Below, one piece after another: positions 36,611 through 45,023 of a stretch of 64,000 bases of DNA. The translations under genes were made by a program, and so were the position numbers. This DNA is from Azonexus hydrophilus (lineage in GTDB: Bacteria > Pseudomonadota > Gammaproteobacteria > Burkholderiales > Rhodocyclaceae). Location of the stretch: positions 177,485-241,484 of the forward strand of contig NZ_CAJHOB010000001.1 of the NCBI RefSeq assembly GCF_905120355.1, in the 5' to 3' direction. The notes under the pieces were generated by a model that saw only the letters and a list, made by a program, of their open reading frames with translations, was not told where the DNA came from and did not search any database. Positions within the stretch are counted from its first letter, which is position 1. Each line of letters begins with the position of its first letter.

Positions 36611-37569
36611 AACAGGTCATTTTCTGGGGCACCCGCGGCTCCCTGCCCACCTCGATCACGCACGCCAACATCCGCGCCAAGATCAGCAGCGCACTGCTGG
36701 CCGCCAATGGCCGCAGTTTCCGCAAGCAGGCCGAGCTCGACGCCTTCATCGAGGCGCTGCCGTTTGCCGTGCACGGCACGTTTGGCGGCAACTCTTCCTG
36801 CGTCGAGATCGTCACCGACGGCCCGGAGCATTTCATCTGCGATGTCGGCACCGGCGCCCGCCCCCTCGGCCAGAGCAAGATTGCCCGTTACGGCGTCCCC
36901 AACCCGCAGGTGTATCACCTCTTCATTTCCCATCTGCACTGGGATCACCTGATGGGCATCCCCTTTTTCACGCCGATCTACATTCCCGGCAACCGGATCA
37001 TCATTCACGGCTGCCACAGCGGGCTGGAAGAAGCGTTCCGCCGCCAGATGCGGGCCCCCAATTTTCCGGTGGATTACACCCAGGCCGGCGCCGACATCGA
37101 GTTCGACCTGATGACCCCGGGTAAAGCGCACTTCATCAGCGGCCTCAACGTCACCCCGAAACTGCAGAAACACCCGGGCGATTCCTACGGCTACCGCTTC
37201 GAAAGCATCGACAAGACCGTGGTCTACAGCACCGATTCGGAACACCGGCTGGACGACAAGGAAGACCTCAGCGGCTTTGCCAAATTCTTCCACAAAGCAG
37301 ATCTGGTCATTTTCGATGCCATGTATTCGCTGGCCGAGGCAGCCTCGGTCAAGGCCGAATGGGGGCACTCCAGCAACGTGGTCGGCGTCGAACTGTGCCA
37401 GGCTGCGGCGGCCCGCCGGCTGGCCCTGTTCCACCACGAGCCATCGAACGATGACAATCAGCTCAGTCATCTACTGGAAGAAACCCGTCGTCTGGAAAAG
37501 CTCACCCGCGGCGAACGCGCACCGCTGGAGATCATTTCTGCCTATGACGGCCTCACCGTCACCCTGTAG
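36607..37569 (+). CDS. Metallo-beta-lactamase-fold hydrolase
   Basis: A 320-residue MBL-fold protein from the ATG at 36607. The zinc motif HLHWDH is at residues 109-114, and further ligands are likely in STDSEH and LFHHEPSNDD. The opening FWGTRGSLP recalls the PqsE/RNase Z-like subset that hydrolyses phosphodiesters or cyclic nucleotides. It is coupled to the STAS gene and followed 7 bp later by the phosphatase gene, which suggests that it belongs to the same signalling path. Confidence 0.88.
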   Translation: MKQVIFWGTRGSLPTSITHANIRAKISSALLAANGRSFRKQAELDAFIEALPFAVHGTFGGNSSCVEIVTDGPEHFICDVGTGARPLGQSKIARYGVPNPQVYHLFISHLHWDHLMGIPFFTPIYIPGNRIIIHGCHSGLEEAFRRQMRAPNFPVDYTQAGADIEFDLMTPGKAHFISGLNVTPKLQKHPGDSYGYRFESIDKTVVYSTDSEHRLDDKEDLSGFAKFFHKADLVIFDAMYSLAEAASVKAEWGHSSNVVGVELCQAAAARRLALFHHEPSNDDNQLSHLLEETRRLEKLTRGERAPLEIISAYDGLTVTL

Positions 37570-37576
37570 CTGACCC

Positions 37577-39712
37577 ATGCACAAACGGTGGTGGCGCTGG
37601 CTTCCGGTGATTCTTCTGGGCGCGGGCGCCTTCCTGCTTCACCATCTCGAAAGTACGCCGCTGCAGGCACTGCAATCGGCGTTGTTCGACCGTTACCAAC
37701 GCTTTGCCCCGCGCCCGCAGCACCCCGACCAGCCAGTACTGATCGTCGGCATCGACAGCAAGAGCCTGGCTGAATACGGCCAGTGGCCGTGGCCGCGCGA
37801 TCTGCTGGCCCGCCTTGTACACACCCTGCACGCCGGCGAGCCGCTGGCGCTTGGGCTGGACATGGTCTTTGCCGAGCGCGACCAGAACGCCCCCGAGCTC
37901 ATTGCCCGCCGACTACCCGCCGACCAGGCCACCAGCCTGGCTGGCCTGCCCGACCCCGATGACGCGCTGCAGACAGCATTGCAGGCGCCCGCCACCGTAC
38001 TGGCCACCATCGGCCTCAGCCGCCCCCTGCCCGGTGCCCGCCTGCCCGTCCACCCCCTGCCGCGCCTGCCCCTGCCGGCTGACCAGCAAGCCCCACTGCC
38101 GCATTTTTCCAGCGCCCTGTCCAGCCTGCCGCAACTGCAGGCTGCCGCTGCCGGCGAAGGTTTCATCAATGCCGGTCCGGGCGAAGCGGCCAACCACGAT
38201 CAGCGCAGCGTCCTGCGCCGGGTCCCCAGCATTGCCTTCATCGCCGACCAACCCTACCTGTCGCTACCGCTGGAAATGGTGCGGCAGGCGCTGGGGCATG
38301 ACGTGGTCGAAATCGACTATGACAGCCATGGCCTGCGGGCCATTCACCTCGGTGACTACCACCTGCCCACCCAGGCCAATGGCGAAATCCTGCTGCACTT
38401 CAGCCGTCCCAGCGCCGCGCATCATCTCTCGGCCGCCGACGTGCTGGCCGGTCTCTACCCCCCGGAAACCTTCAACCAGCGACTGGTGTTGATTGCCTTC
38501 AACAGCATCGGCCTGCAAGACCGTATCGTTACCCCGCTCGGCGACAGCCTGCCCGGCAGTGACATTCACGCTCAGGTCATCGAGAGCCTGCTCGCCAGCC
38601 ACGCCTTGCAGCGCCCATTCTGGTTGCCCTGGCTGGAAATCGTGCTGCTGCTGGTCATCGGCAGCGCCCTCCTGTGGGTTTTGTCACGCTGGAAACCGCG
38701 CTATGCCGTGGCGACTTTCGCCGCAACCGGTGGCCTCCTCCTGACCGCCGGCTATGCTGCCTTTGCCTACGGCGGCTGGCTGTTCGACGGCGCCAGCCTG
38801 TTCCTGCTGCTGTCACCCGCCTTCATTATGCAACTGGGCAACGTATTGATCCGCGCTGACCATGCGCGCCGCGAGAATGCGCGGCAATTGCAGAAAAGCC
38901 GCGAGGAAGCCGCCCGTGTGGCGGGTGAACTCGATGCTGCCCGCCGCATCCAGATGGGTCTGCTGCCCGACCCCGGCCGCTGCTTTGCCGGCGAGCGCCG
39001 TTTCACCCTGGCGGCCCTTCTCGAACCGGCACGCGCCGTCGGCGGCGACTATTACGACTGTTTCATGCTCGACGAAACACGCCTGTGCGTCACCATTGCC
39101 GACGTCTCCGGCAAAGGCGTACCCGCCAGCCTGTTCATGGCCATGGCCAAAACCCTGGGCGCCACCTTGCTGCGCCGCCATGCCGATCTCACCGCCGGCA
39201 CCCATGATCTGGAACGGGAACTGAGCCGGGAAAACCCCGCCTATCTTTTTGTCACCGCCTTTATCGGCGTCCTCGATGTCAGCACCGGCGTGCTCGAATA
39301 TGTCTGTGCCGGCCACGATGCCCCCTTGCTGCTCCGCAACGGCCACGTCAGTCCACTGCCAACGGCCGACATCGCCGGCCCGCCGCTGTGCGCCCTGGGT
39401 GATTACCCCTATCCCAGCGCCCGCATGCAGTTGCAGGCGGGTGATCTGCTCTGCCTGTACACCGATGGCGTCAGCGAAGCCGGCAGCGGCGCGGCGAGTG
39501 CGCAGGATATGTACGGCAGCGCCCGCCTGCAGGCCAGCCTGGCCGACTTGCCGGCGCTGCCGCTACAGGACCGCTGTGCCTTGCTACGTGATCGCGTGCG
39601 CGCGTTCGAAGCCGGCACGGCGCCGTTCGATGATCTGACGCTGGTTCTTCTGGAATGGCACGGCAGCGACGGGCTTCCCCCGCCGCTACCTGCACAGTTC
39701 AACGAATGTTGA
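37577..39712 (+). CDS. CHASE2 sensor - SpoIIE-type PP2C phosphatase
   Basis: A 711-residue membrane sensor phosphatase. One N-terminal helix (about 8-22), an extracytoplasmic CHASE2 domain (about 30-335), three C-terminal membrane helices (about 350-425), a short coiled coil (ENARQLQKSREEAARVAGEL) and a PP2C/SpoIIE domain (about 455-695) are visible in order. Metal-binding blocks: GGDYYD near 488, ADVSGKG near 507, YTDGVSEA near 628, DDLT near 684. It would dephosphorylate the STAS protein encoded upstream in response to an external signal. Its end overlaps the convergent OmpA gene by 14 bp. Confidence 0.92.
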   Translation: MHKRWWRWLPVILLGAGAFLLHHLESTPLQALQSALFDRYQRFAPRPQHPDQPVLIVGIDSKSLAEYGQWPWPRDLLARLVHTLHAGEPLALGLDMVFAERDQNAPELIARRLPADQATSLAGLPDPDDALQTALQAPATVLATIGLSRPLPGARLPVHPLPRLPLPADQQAPLPHFSSALSSLPQLQAAAAGEGFINAGPGEAANHDQRSVLRRVPSIAFIADQPYLSLPLEMVRQALGHDVVEIDYDSHGLRAIHLGDYHLPTQANGEILLHFSRPSAAHHLSAADVLAGLYPPETFNQRLVLIAFNSIGLQDRIVTPLGDSLPGSDIHAQVIESLLASHALQRPFWLPWLEIVLLLVIGSALLWVLSRWKPRYAVATFAATGGLLLTAGYAAFAYGGWLFDGASLFLLLSPAFIMQLGNVLIRADHARRENARQLQKSREEAARVAGELDAARRIQMGLLPDPGRCFAGERRFTLAALLEPARAVGGDYYDCFMLDETRLCVTIADVSGKGVPASLFMAMAKTLGATLLRRHADLTAGTHDLERELSRENPAYLFVTAFIGVLDVSTGVLEYVCAGHDAPLLLRNGHVSPLPTADIAGPPLCALGDYPYPSARMQLQAGDLLCLYTDGVSEAGSGAASAQDMYGSARLQASLADLPALPLQDRCALLRDRVRAFEAGTAPFDDLTLVLLEWHGSDGLPPPLPAQFNEC

Positions 39713-40286
39713 TTTCCACCCGCCGGTTGCGCGGCTCGTCCACTTCATTGGCGGTCGGCACCAGTAATTCACGCTCGCCGCGGCCGGCAATTTCCATCTT
39801 GTCGGCAGGAAATCCGGCTTCGATCAACATGGCGCGCACACTCGCCGCCCGCTGACGGGACAACTCGTCGTTGCTTTCCCGACTGCCAACCGTGTCGGTA
39901 TGGCCGATCACCACCAGTTCTGCGGCAGGCCGCTCGGCCAGCAAGCGCCGCACGGTATCGAGCTCAACCATGGATGCTTCCGTCAGCTGGTCGGCACCAC
40001 TCACGAAATAAAGGACATGGCTCACTGGCCGTGGCGGCATCGCTTCCAGTGTTGCGCCATAACGCGCCTGCACTTCTTCGGCGCTCGCCTGGTACGGATG
40101 CGACAGGCCCAGACGACGCACGCTAGCGGCATACGGCTGGCTCAGCTCCTGCTCGCCGTTGGCGTCACGCAGTACCACGGCACTTTTGCCCCCCTCCGGG
40201 GAGGGCAGCAGCACCACACGCTCGCTGGCACAGCCAAACAGGAACAGTACCGCCACACAGGAAAGCCACTTATTCATCGCGACCAC
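39699..40286 (-). CDS. OmpA-family lipoprotein
   Basis: A 195-residue lipoprotein: lipobox in VLFLFGCASE (Cys19), an N-terminal region of about 70 residues and a C-terminal OmpA/MotB peptidoglycan-binding domain (about 85-190) with LVVIGHTDTVGSRESND and RVEINIR. It anchors to peptidoglycan in the periplasm. It overlaps the end of the FecR-domain gene by 17 bp, so the two form an operon. OmpA and FecR-domain proteins are frequent neighbours of CHASE2 sensors. Confidence 0.88.
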   Translation of the reverse strand: MVAMNKWLSCVAVLFLFGCASERVVLLPSPEGGKSAVVLRDANGEQELSQPYAASVRRLGLSHPYQASAEEVQARYGATLEAMPPRPVSHVLYFVSGADQLTEASMVELDTVRRLLAERPAAELVVIGHTDTVGSRESNDELSRQRAASVRAMLIEAGFPADKMEIAGRGERELLVPTANEVDEPRNRRVEINIR

Positions 40287-40779
40287 CGATCACTTCCACC
40301 ACGAATTCCGTGCCCCGCACGCCCAGCACCGCCGTCGGCGTATGGAAATCGACCGACTCCGGCGCCCGCTTGGCAATCTTGCCAGTCGCCACGGAGAGCG
40401 TCCCCTTGCGCACCCCGACCGACAGTTTGCCGTCGTGGGTGGTGTTGTCGAAATTGAAGCGTTCCAGAGCGATCAGGGAATTCGGCCCGGCCGAGAGCAG
40501 GGTGTTGTCCTGCAGCGTCACGCCCAGAGCACCATCGGCGCCAGTGCGCAGCTTGTCCTTCTCGAACACCTGCGCCCCCACCGCTGCCGGCAGCTTCTGC
40601 CCCGCCCGCTCGATCACCGCTTCGCCCCGGCTGGTCTTCACTCGCCCCGCCGGCACGCCCGGATCTGCCTGCTCGGCAGCAAAAGCAGGCAGGCTCAAGG
40701 ACGCTGCCAGCACACAGGACAACAGACTGCGCTGCAATGTATTCACCGTCATGCTCCATTTCATTGTCAATCTCTTCAT
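40270..40779 (-). CDS. Secreted FecR-domain protein
   Basis: A FecR-domain protein of about 169 residues. The start is uncertain (ATG at 40779, 40764 or 40752); all keep a signal peptide ending LSLPAFAAE. It has the FecR core: GQKLPAAVGAQVFEKDKLRTGADG...VTLQDNTLLSAGPNS..L and HTPTAVLGVRGTEFVV. No sigma factor gene is next to it, so it is not a classic anti-sigma regulator; secreted FecR-domain proteins typically accompany CHASE2 sensors. It is transcribed divergently from the copper-type operon, with the palindrome at 40847-40865 between them. Confidence 0.85.
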   Translation of the reverse strand: MKRLTMKWSMTVNTLQRSLLSCVLAASLSLPAFAAEQADPGVPAGRVKTSRGEAVIERAGQKLPAAVGAQVFEKDKLRTGADGALGVTLQDNTLLSAGPNSLIALERFNFDNTTHDGKLSVGVRKGTLSVATGKIAKRAPESVDFHTPTAVLGVRGTEFVVEVIGGRDE

Positions 40780-40846
40780 TTTACGGAAAAACCCCCGGCT
40801 ACGCTTGCCATCTGGTCCGCAAGAGGGCCACACATGCGCACCCGGC

Positions 40847-40865
40847 CTGCGACACTATGTCGCAG
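40847..40865. promoter_or_regulatory. Palindromic operator site 1 (TGCGRCA-N3-TGYCGCA)
   Basis: CTGCGACA-CTA-TGTCGCAG is a perfect 8-bp inverted repeat with a three-base centre. It lies between the fecR-domain gene (minus, start 40779) and the 58-residue protein gene (plus, start 40946). The same 7-3-7 pattern recurs at 53201-53217 and 54000-54016 in the promoter regions of copper-type genes. The cognate regulator is unknown. Confidence 0.65.
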
Positions 40866-40945
40866 ATACGAGAAGGAAAAAATGGTTAGCATGGCATCCG
40901 AGGTTTAGTCAGCAGTTGGTCAGCCGCACTTCCGAGGACACCGTG

Positions 40946-41122
40946 ATGGAACAGAACAAAGTGAACCAACAACAGCCAGAAATGGCTTCCCTGCTCCTTG
41001 GCGCCGGTTTTGCACTGGCATCCCTGATCATCCTGCCCGCCGTTGCTCAACGTGTCGGCCTGGGTTCGAGCGTCACCATTGCCCTACGAGGTGCGTTGAT
41101 GCGTGCCGCCAACCGTTTCTGA
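40946..41122 (+). CDS. Small membrane protein (58 aa), unknown function
   Basis: A 58-residue protein: polar N-terminus (MEQNKVNQQQPEM), a hydrophobic helix (about 14-34) and a basic C-terminus. The ATG at 40946 follows AGGACACCG, a fair ribosome-binding context. It has no recognised domain. It lies downstream of palindrome site 1 and about 175 bp before the copper-type operon on the same strand, so it may belong to the same regulon. Small size and lack of homologue recognition keep certainty modest. Confidence 0.5.
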   Translation: MEQNKVNQQQPEMASLLLGAGFALASLIILPAVAQRVGLGSSVTIALRGALMRAANRF

Positions 41123-41190
41123 AGCACGCTCTGCCCGGCGCCGGGCTCACTGGCCGATACTGTGGCGTGTCGGACGCGCACGAAATATCT

Positions 41191-41215
41191 TGAAGTCTCG
41201 CTGACACTGACTTCA
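41191..41215. promoter_or_regulatory. Inverted repeat before the ABC/P-type ATPase operon
   Basis: TGAAGTC (41191-41197) and GACTTCA (41209-41215) form a 7-bp inverted repeat with an 11-base spacer, located about 85 bp upstream of the first gene of the operon. It could be an operator or be coincidental; nothing else in the window repeats it. Confidence 0.35.
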
Positions 41216-41298
41216 GTTATGTTCCACAGTCGCCAGTCGTGCCATGGCTTCAGGCCAGAACTTCCGACGCCAACCCAATCATCCGGAGACCGTTGCAG

Positions 41299-41655
41299 GT
41301 GCCGCGCCCTTCCACCGTAGTCCTGTCCTTGACCGGCCTGCTCGCCTGCAGTGTGCTGGCAGTTTCTGTGCTGTCCGGCCTCCTGACAGACATGCACACC
41401 CCCCGGCTTGATGCCAATCGTGCCTTGGTAGCGCATCTTGGCTTGACCGATCTGGCGTTATTCACTGAAGCACGTTACACCCGCCACCCATCACAGGCAG
41501 ATCTGCATTCAGCCTTTCAGGATCACCCCGGTGCTTTCGAGCACTTTCCCTCGGGCTCCCTGATCGTCCCCCCTGCTCATCTCATTCATTCATCCATTTC
41601 CTCAGCGCCTTCCTCTCATGAATCTGTGGCTGGAAAAACAGCAGCATCTGATTGA
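41299..41655 (+). CDS. Membrane-anchored or secreted small protein leading the copper-type operon
   Basis: A protein of about 118 residues. The likely start is the GTG at 41299, with GGAG ten bases upstream; an upstream GTG (41239) would add 20 residues with no signal-like character. A hydrophobic helix (about 6-25) is followed by a short extracytoplasmic region with LTDLALFTEARYTRHPS, then QDHPGAFEHFPSGSLIVPP, which contains several His, Pro and Phe. I believe this pattern recurs in other betaproteobacteria next to an FtsX permease, but the function is unknown. It overlaps the permease gene by 38 bp in another frame. Confidence 0.65.
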   Translation: MPRPSTVVLSLTGLLACSVLAVSVLSGLLTDMHTPRLDANRALVAHLGLTDLALFTEARYTRHPSQADLHSAFQDHPGAFEHFPSGSLIVPPAHLIHSSISSAPSSHESVAGKTAASD

Positions 41656-42751
41656 TTTCACACTGGCCTCACTGGCCCGGCGTAAAACCAAAAATATCGG
41701 CCTGCTCATTGCCTACACACTGCTCGTGTTCGTGCTGGCTTCGCTCACCCTTTTTTCCAATGCGCTACGCACCGAAGCGCAATATGTGCTTGCCGGTTCG
41801 CCCGAAGTCATCTTGCAGCGGATGGTCGCCGGACGCCACGATCTGATTCCACCGGGCTATCTCGACAAGATCGGCCGCATCCGTGGCGTGCAGAAAACGC
41901 AAGGACGGCTGTGGGGTTACTACTACGACGCCGTACTCAACGCCAATTACACCTTCATGGCGCGCCCGGCCAGCGAGATCGCCGATGGCCAGATCATGGT
42001 TGGTGAAACGCTGGCGCGTGAACGGGGGTTGGCACAGCAAAACACGATTTCGTTCCGCTCCTATGCCGGCGAGTTGTTTACCTTCGAAGTTGCGGCAGTG
42101 TTGTCGCCCGATGCTGAATTACTCTCCGCCGATCTCGTCCTGCTCTCGGAAAACGATTTCCGCCGCTTCTTTGCCTATCCGGACGAGCACTACACCGACA
42201 TTGCGTTGTCCGTTGCCAACCCGCTGGAAGTACGCAACATCGCCGCCAAACTGACGGCCACGCTGCCCGATTCCCGCCCGATTCTGCGTGAAGAAGTGCA
42301 GCGGACCTATCAGAGCATCTTCGACTGGCGCGAGGGCATCCTGCTCACGGTACTGGCCGGGGCCATACTCGCCTTCGTCATCCTTTCCTGGGAAAAGGCT
42401 TCCGGTCTGTCAGCCGAAGAAAAACGTGAAATCGGCATCCTCAAGGCACTGGGCTGGGACACCGGCGACGTGATCCGGATGAAGATGTGGGAAGGACTGC
42501 TCATTTCCCTGACCGCATTTGGCGGGGGTTTCCTCGCCGCCTACGTGCACGTCTTCCACTTTGGCGCAAAGCTGTTCGAACCGGTGCTCAAGGGCTGGTC
42601 AGTGCTCTATCCAAAATTCACCCTGCTGCCCGCTGTTGATGGATTGCAGGTGGCAACGCTTTTCTTTTTCACGGTGATTCCCTACACGGCAGCGGTTCTG
42701 GTGCCGATCTGGCGTGCCGCAATCACCGACCCGGATACGGTGATGCGATGA
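41618..42751 (+). CDS. FtsX/MacB-type ABC transporter permease
   Basis: A 377-residue inner-membrane permease. It has the FtsX arrangement: one N-terminal helix (about 27-46), a large extracytoplasmic domain (about 50-235) and three helices (about 240-260, 290-312, 345-366). The cytosolic coupling motif EKREIGILKALGW lies before the second membrane helix. It is more compact than MacB and lacks an ATPase domain; the ATPase is the next gene (ATGA overlap). LolCDE- or NosY-like exporters use the same plan. The periplasmic domain has no recognised family, so the substrate is unknown; context suggests copper or a copper-bearing cargo. Confidence 0.88.
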   Translation: MNLWLEKQQHLIDFTLASLARRKTKNIGLLIAYTLLVFVLASLTLFSNALRTEAQYVLAGSPEVILQRMVAGRHDLIPPGYLDKIGRIRGVQKTQGRLWGYYYDAVLNANYTFMARPASEIADGQIMVGETLARERGLAQQNTISFRSYAGELFTFEVAAVLSPDAELLSADLVLLSENDFRRFFAYPDEHYTDIALSVANPLEVRNIAAKLTATLPDSRPILREEVQRTYQSIFDWREGILLTVLAGAILAFVILSWEKASGLSAEEKREIGILKALGWDTGDVIRMKMWEGLLISLTAFGGGFLAAYVHVFHFGAKLFEPVLKGWSVLYPKFTLLPAVDGLQVATLFFFTVIPYTAAVLVPIWRAAITDPDTVMR

Positions 42752-43422
42752 TCGAGCTGATCAACATCAAGAAAGCCTTCAATCAGAAGCGGCCCAATGA
42801 GTACTGGGCGCTCCACGACATCAGCCTCACCCTGGAAACCGGCAAAGTCACCGCCTTGCGTGGGCCGAGCGGTTCCGGTAAGACCACCCTGCTGACCATC
42901 ATCGGCTGCCTGAGCCGGCCAACCAGCGGGCGGGTGTATTTCAAGGGCGAAGACATCTCGGCACTACCCGAGCGGTTCCTGACTGAACTCCGCCGCCGGA
43001 GCTTCGGCTTCATTTTCCAGCAATTTAACCTGATCAAGGGACTATCGGCCGTCGAAAACATCATCCTGCCCGCCTTTCCCACGGGCCGCCCGCGGGCCGA
43101 GCTCATTACGGCAGCCAACGAATTGCTGGCTCGCCTGCAACTCGGCCACCGCGCACAAGCGAAGGTGGAATGGCTGTCCGGCGGCGAACAACAGCGTGTC
43201 GCCATTGCCCGGGCACTGATCAACGATCCGGAAGTCATCATCGCCGACGAGCCGACGGCCAATCTCGATACCGCCTTGTCGCGTGAATTCATGACCATTC
43301 TGGAAAGCTTCACCGCCAGCGGCAAAACCGTTTTGCTGACCAGCCATGACCCCCTGGTTGTCGACTCGAGTGCCGTACATCGCGTGATCGGCATGCGCGA
43401 TGGCCGCCTGATTCCGTCGTGA
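42748..43422 (+). CDS. LolD/MacB-type ABC ATP-binding protein
   Basis: A 224-residue ABC ATPase with Walker A GPSGSGKTT (about 40-48), Q-loop in GFIFQQFNLI, signature LSGGEQQRVAIARAL, Walker B VIIADEPTANLD and H-loop TSHD. The LolD/FtsE/MacB subfamily is clear from the FIFQQFNL and ADEPTANLD blocks. It is translationally coupled to the FtsX-type permease, and they form an ABC exporter or mechanotransmission complex. Confidence 0.93.
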   Translation: MIELINIKKAFNQKRPNEYWALHDISLTLETGKVTALRGPSGSGKTTLLTIIGCLSRPTSGRVYFKGEDISALPERFLTELRRRSFGFIFQQFNLIKGLSAVENIILPAFPTGRPRAELITAANELLARLQLGHRAQAKVEWLSGGEQQRVAIARALINDPEVIIADEPTANLDTALSREFMTILESFTASGKTVLLTSHDPLVVDSSAVHRVIGMRDGRLIPS

Positions 43423-43465
43423 TCGCGATGTAATCGCGCCAGTAGCGAACTTCGAACGCCACGCC

Positions 43466-44473
43466 ATGCTATTTCAACCCGCCATCATCGCTCTGCTCCT
43501 GGCTGCCGGACTGGGTGTGCTCATGCTCGCACTGGCCACCCCATTTGCCCTGCAGGTCATCCGGCACTGGGACATCCACAGCGGCTCCGAATACCAGTTG
43601 CTGCTGGAGCGTCGCACCTACCTGTTCTCGACCCTCGCCACCTTTGTCCTGGTCGCACAACTCGCCGCCCTGCTCCTGTTCGTTTTCACAGCCGACCGGC
43701 TGGCGGCGATGTTCGTCGGCGCGATGTGCGCGGTCGGCACCTTGAACGTCAATCCATGGGGCTTTCCGGCGCTGATCCTGCAAATGCTGGCATTTTTCCT
43801 GGCCGCAGCCTGGCTGGCCATCAACCATGTTGATAGTGCGGCGCGCGATTATCCACTGGTGCGCATCAAATACGCCCTGCTCATCCTGCTCCTGCCGTTT
43901 CTGGTGGCATCGTTCTGGCTGCAGTTCAACTTCTTCTCCGAACTCAAAGCCAACGTCATCACTTCCTGCTGCGGCAGCATGTTCTCCAGCGAAGCCACGA
44001 CCATTGTCAGTGATCTTTCGGGACTACCGCCTCAGCCGGCACTGTGGTTGTTCTATGGCGCCCTGAGCGCAGCTATCGCCCTGGCGCTAGGGCATGCGCT
44101 ACGGCGCGGCCGTAGCAGCGGCGCCCTGCTCGCCCTTTTCAGTGCCGTAGCCTTCGTTGCCGCCATGAGCGGCGTGCTCTCCTTCCTCTCGCTTTACATC
44201 TACGAACATCCACACCACCACTGCCCATTCTGCATTCTCAAACCAGAGTACGACTACCGGGGTTATGCGCTCTATCTGCCGCTATTCATCGCCACCGCCG
44301 CCGGTCTGGGAGCCGGTGCCATTCAGCCGTTCGCACATCGCCCCAGCCTGCGCCACATCGCCCCCCGTGTCACCGGTCGCCTGGCCGCCCTGGCCGCAAC
44401 CGGCTTTCTCTTATTCACTGCCATTGCCACCTGGTTTATTCTGGCTTCCAACCTGATCCTGATCGAACATTAA
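43466..44473 (+). CDS. Multi-pass membrane protein with CC and HPHHHCPFC motifs
   Basis: A 335-residue integral membrane protein with about eight predicted helices and no family that I recognise. Two striking motifs lie in loops: Cys168-Cys169 (SCCGSMFSS) and HPHHHCPFC at residues 248-256 (His248/250/251/252, Cys253, Cys256). The first would lie in a loop after helix 4 and the second after helix 6, so both could face the periplasm, consistent with metal binding or thiol-disulphide exchange. The CPFC resembles a CxxC redox centre. The TlpA gene follows after 1 bp and could act on it. The fold remains unassigned. Confidence 0.8.
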   Translation: MLFQPAIIALLLAAGLGVLMLALATPFALQVIRHWDIHSGSEYQLLLERRTYLFSTLATFVLVAQLAALLLFVFTADRLAAMFVGAMCAVGTLNVNPWGFPALILQMLAFFLAAAWLAINHVDSAARDYPLVRIKYALLILLLPFLVASFWLQFNFFSELKANVITSCCGSMFSSEATTIVSDLSGLPPQPALWLFYGALSAAIALALGHALRRGRSSGALLALFSAVAFVAAMSGVLSFLSLYIYEHPHHHCPFCILKPEYDYRGYALYLPLFIATAAGLGAGAIQPFAHRPSLRHIAPRVTGRLAALAATGFLLFTAIATWFILASNLILIEH

Positions 44474-44474
44474 G

Positions 44475-45023
44475 ATGTCCTTGCTGAAAAATCTCACTTC
44501 CCGCACCCCCTCCCCTCTGGCTGGCTGGCGCATTTTGCTGCTGACCGCAGTCCTGAGTACCGGCCTCCTCGCCTGCGGCGACGACAGCGTCAAACATCCG
44601 GTCAACCTAGGTGATCCCGCCCCCGCCTTCCGTACCACCGACGCTGCCGGTGCGGCTGCCAGCTTTCCTGAGGATTTCGCCGGCAAACCGCTGGTCATCC
44701 GTTTCTGGGCCGACTGGTGCAAGTACTGCGAAAGTGAAATGCAGGCCATCGAGCAGGTTTATCAACGCCACCGGCAAAAAGGATTGCGCATCCTCGCCAT
44801 CAACACCGGGCAGGATGCCAAAACGGTCACCACTTACATACAGAAAATCGGCGTCAGCTATCCCGCCCTGCTCGATGAGCAATCGAACATTGCCCGTAGT
44901 TACGGTGTCGTCGGGCTGCCCACCACCTTTTTTGTTGATGCCGGCGGTGTCATCCGCGCCAAGATCGTTGGCGAAGCGGATGAGGCCACTTTCGAACGCC
45001 ACGCCGTGAAGCTGATCCAATGA
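44475..45023 (+). CDS. TlpA-family thiol-disulphide reductase lipoprotein
   Basis: A 182-residue lipoprotein (LLAC lipobox, Cys34) with a thioredoxin fold of the TlpA/ResA class. The active site is WCKYC (Cys82, Cys85), and the cis-proline loop is VGLPTTFFVD. It acts in the periplasm, typically reducing apo-copper sites or cytochrome c cysteines. It follows the CC/CPFC membrane protein with a 1-bp gap and overlaps the next gene by four bases. The electron donor (DsbD/CcdA) is not visible in the window. Confidence 0.9.
   Translation: MSLLKNLTSRTPSPLAGWRILLLTAVLSTGLLACGDDSVKHPVNLGDPAPAFRTTDAAGAAASFPEDFAGKPLVIRFWADWCKYCESEMQAIEQVYQRHRQKGLRILAINTGQDAKTVTTYIQKIGVSYPALLDEQSNIARSYGVVGLPTTFFVDAGGVIRAKIVGEADEATFERHAVKLIQ

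Noticed and set aside
40881..40907. An eight-codon frame (MVSMASEV) downstream of palindrome site 1
   Set aside because: Too short and without further support; probably chance.
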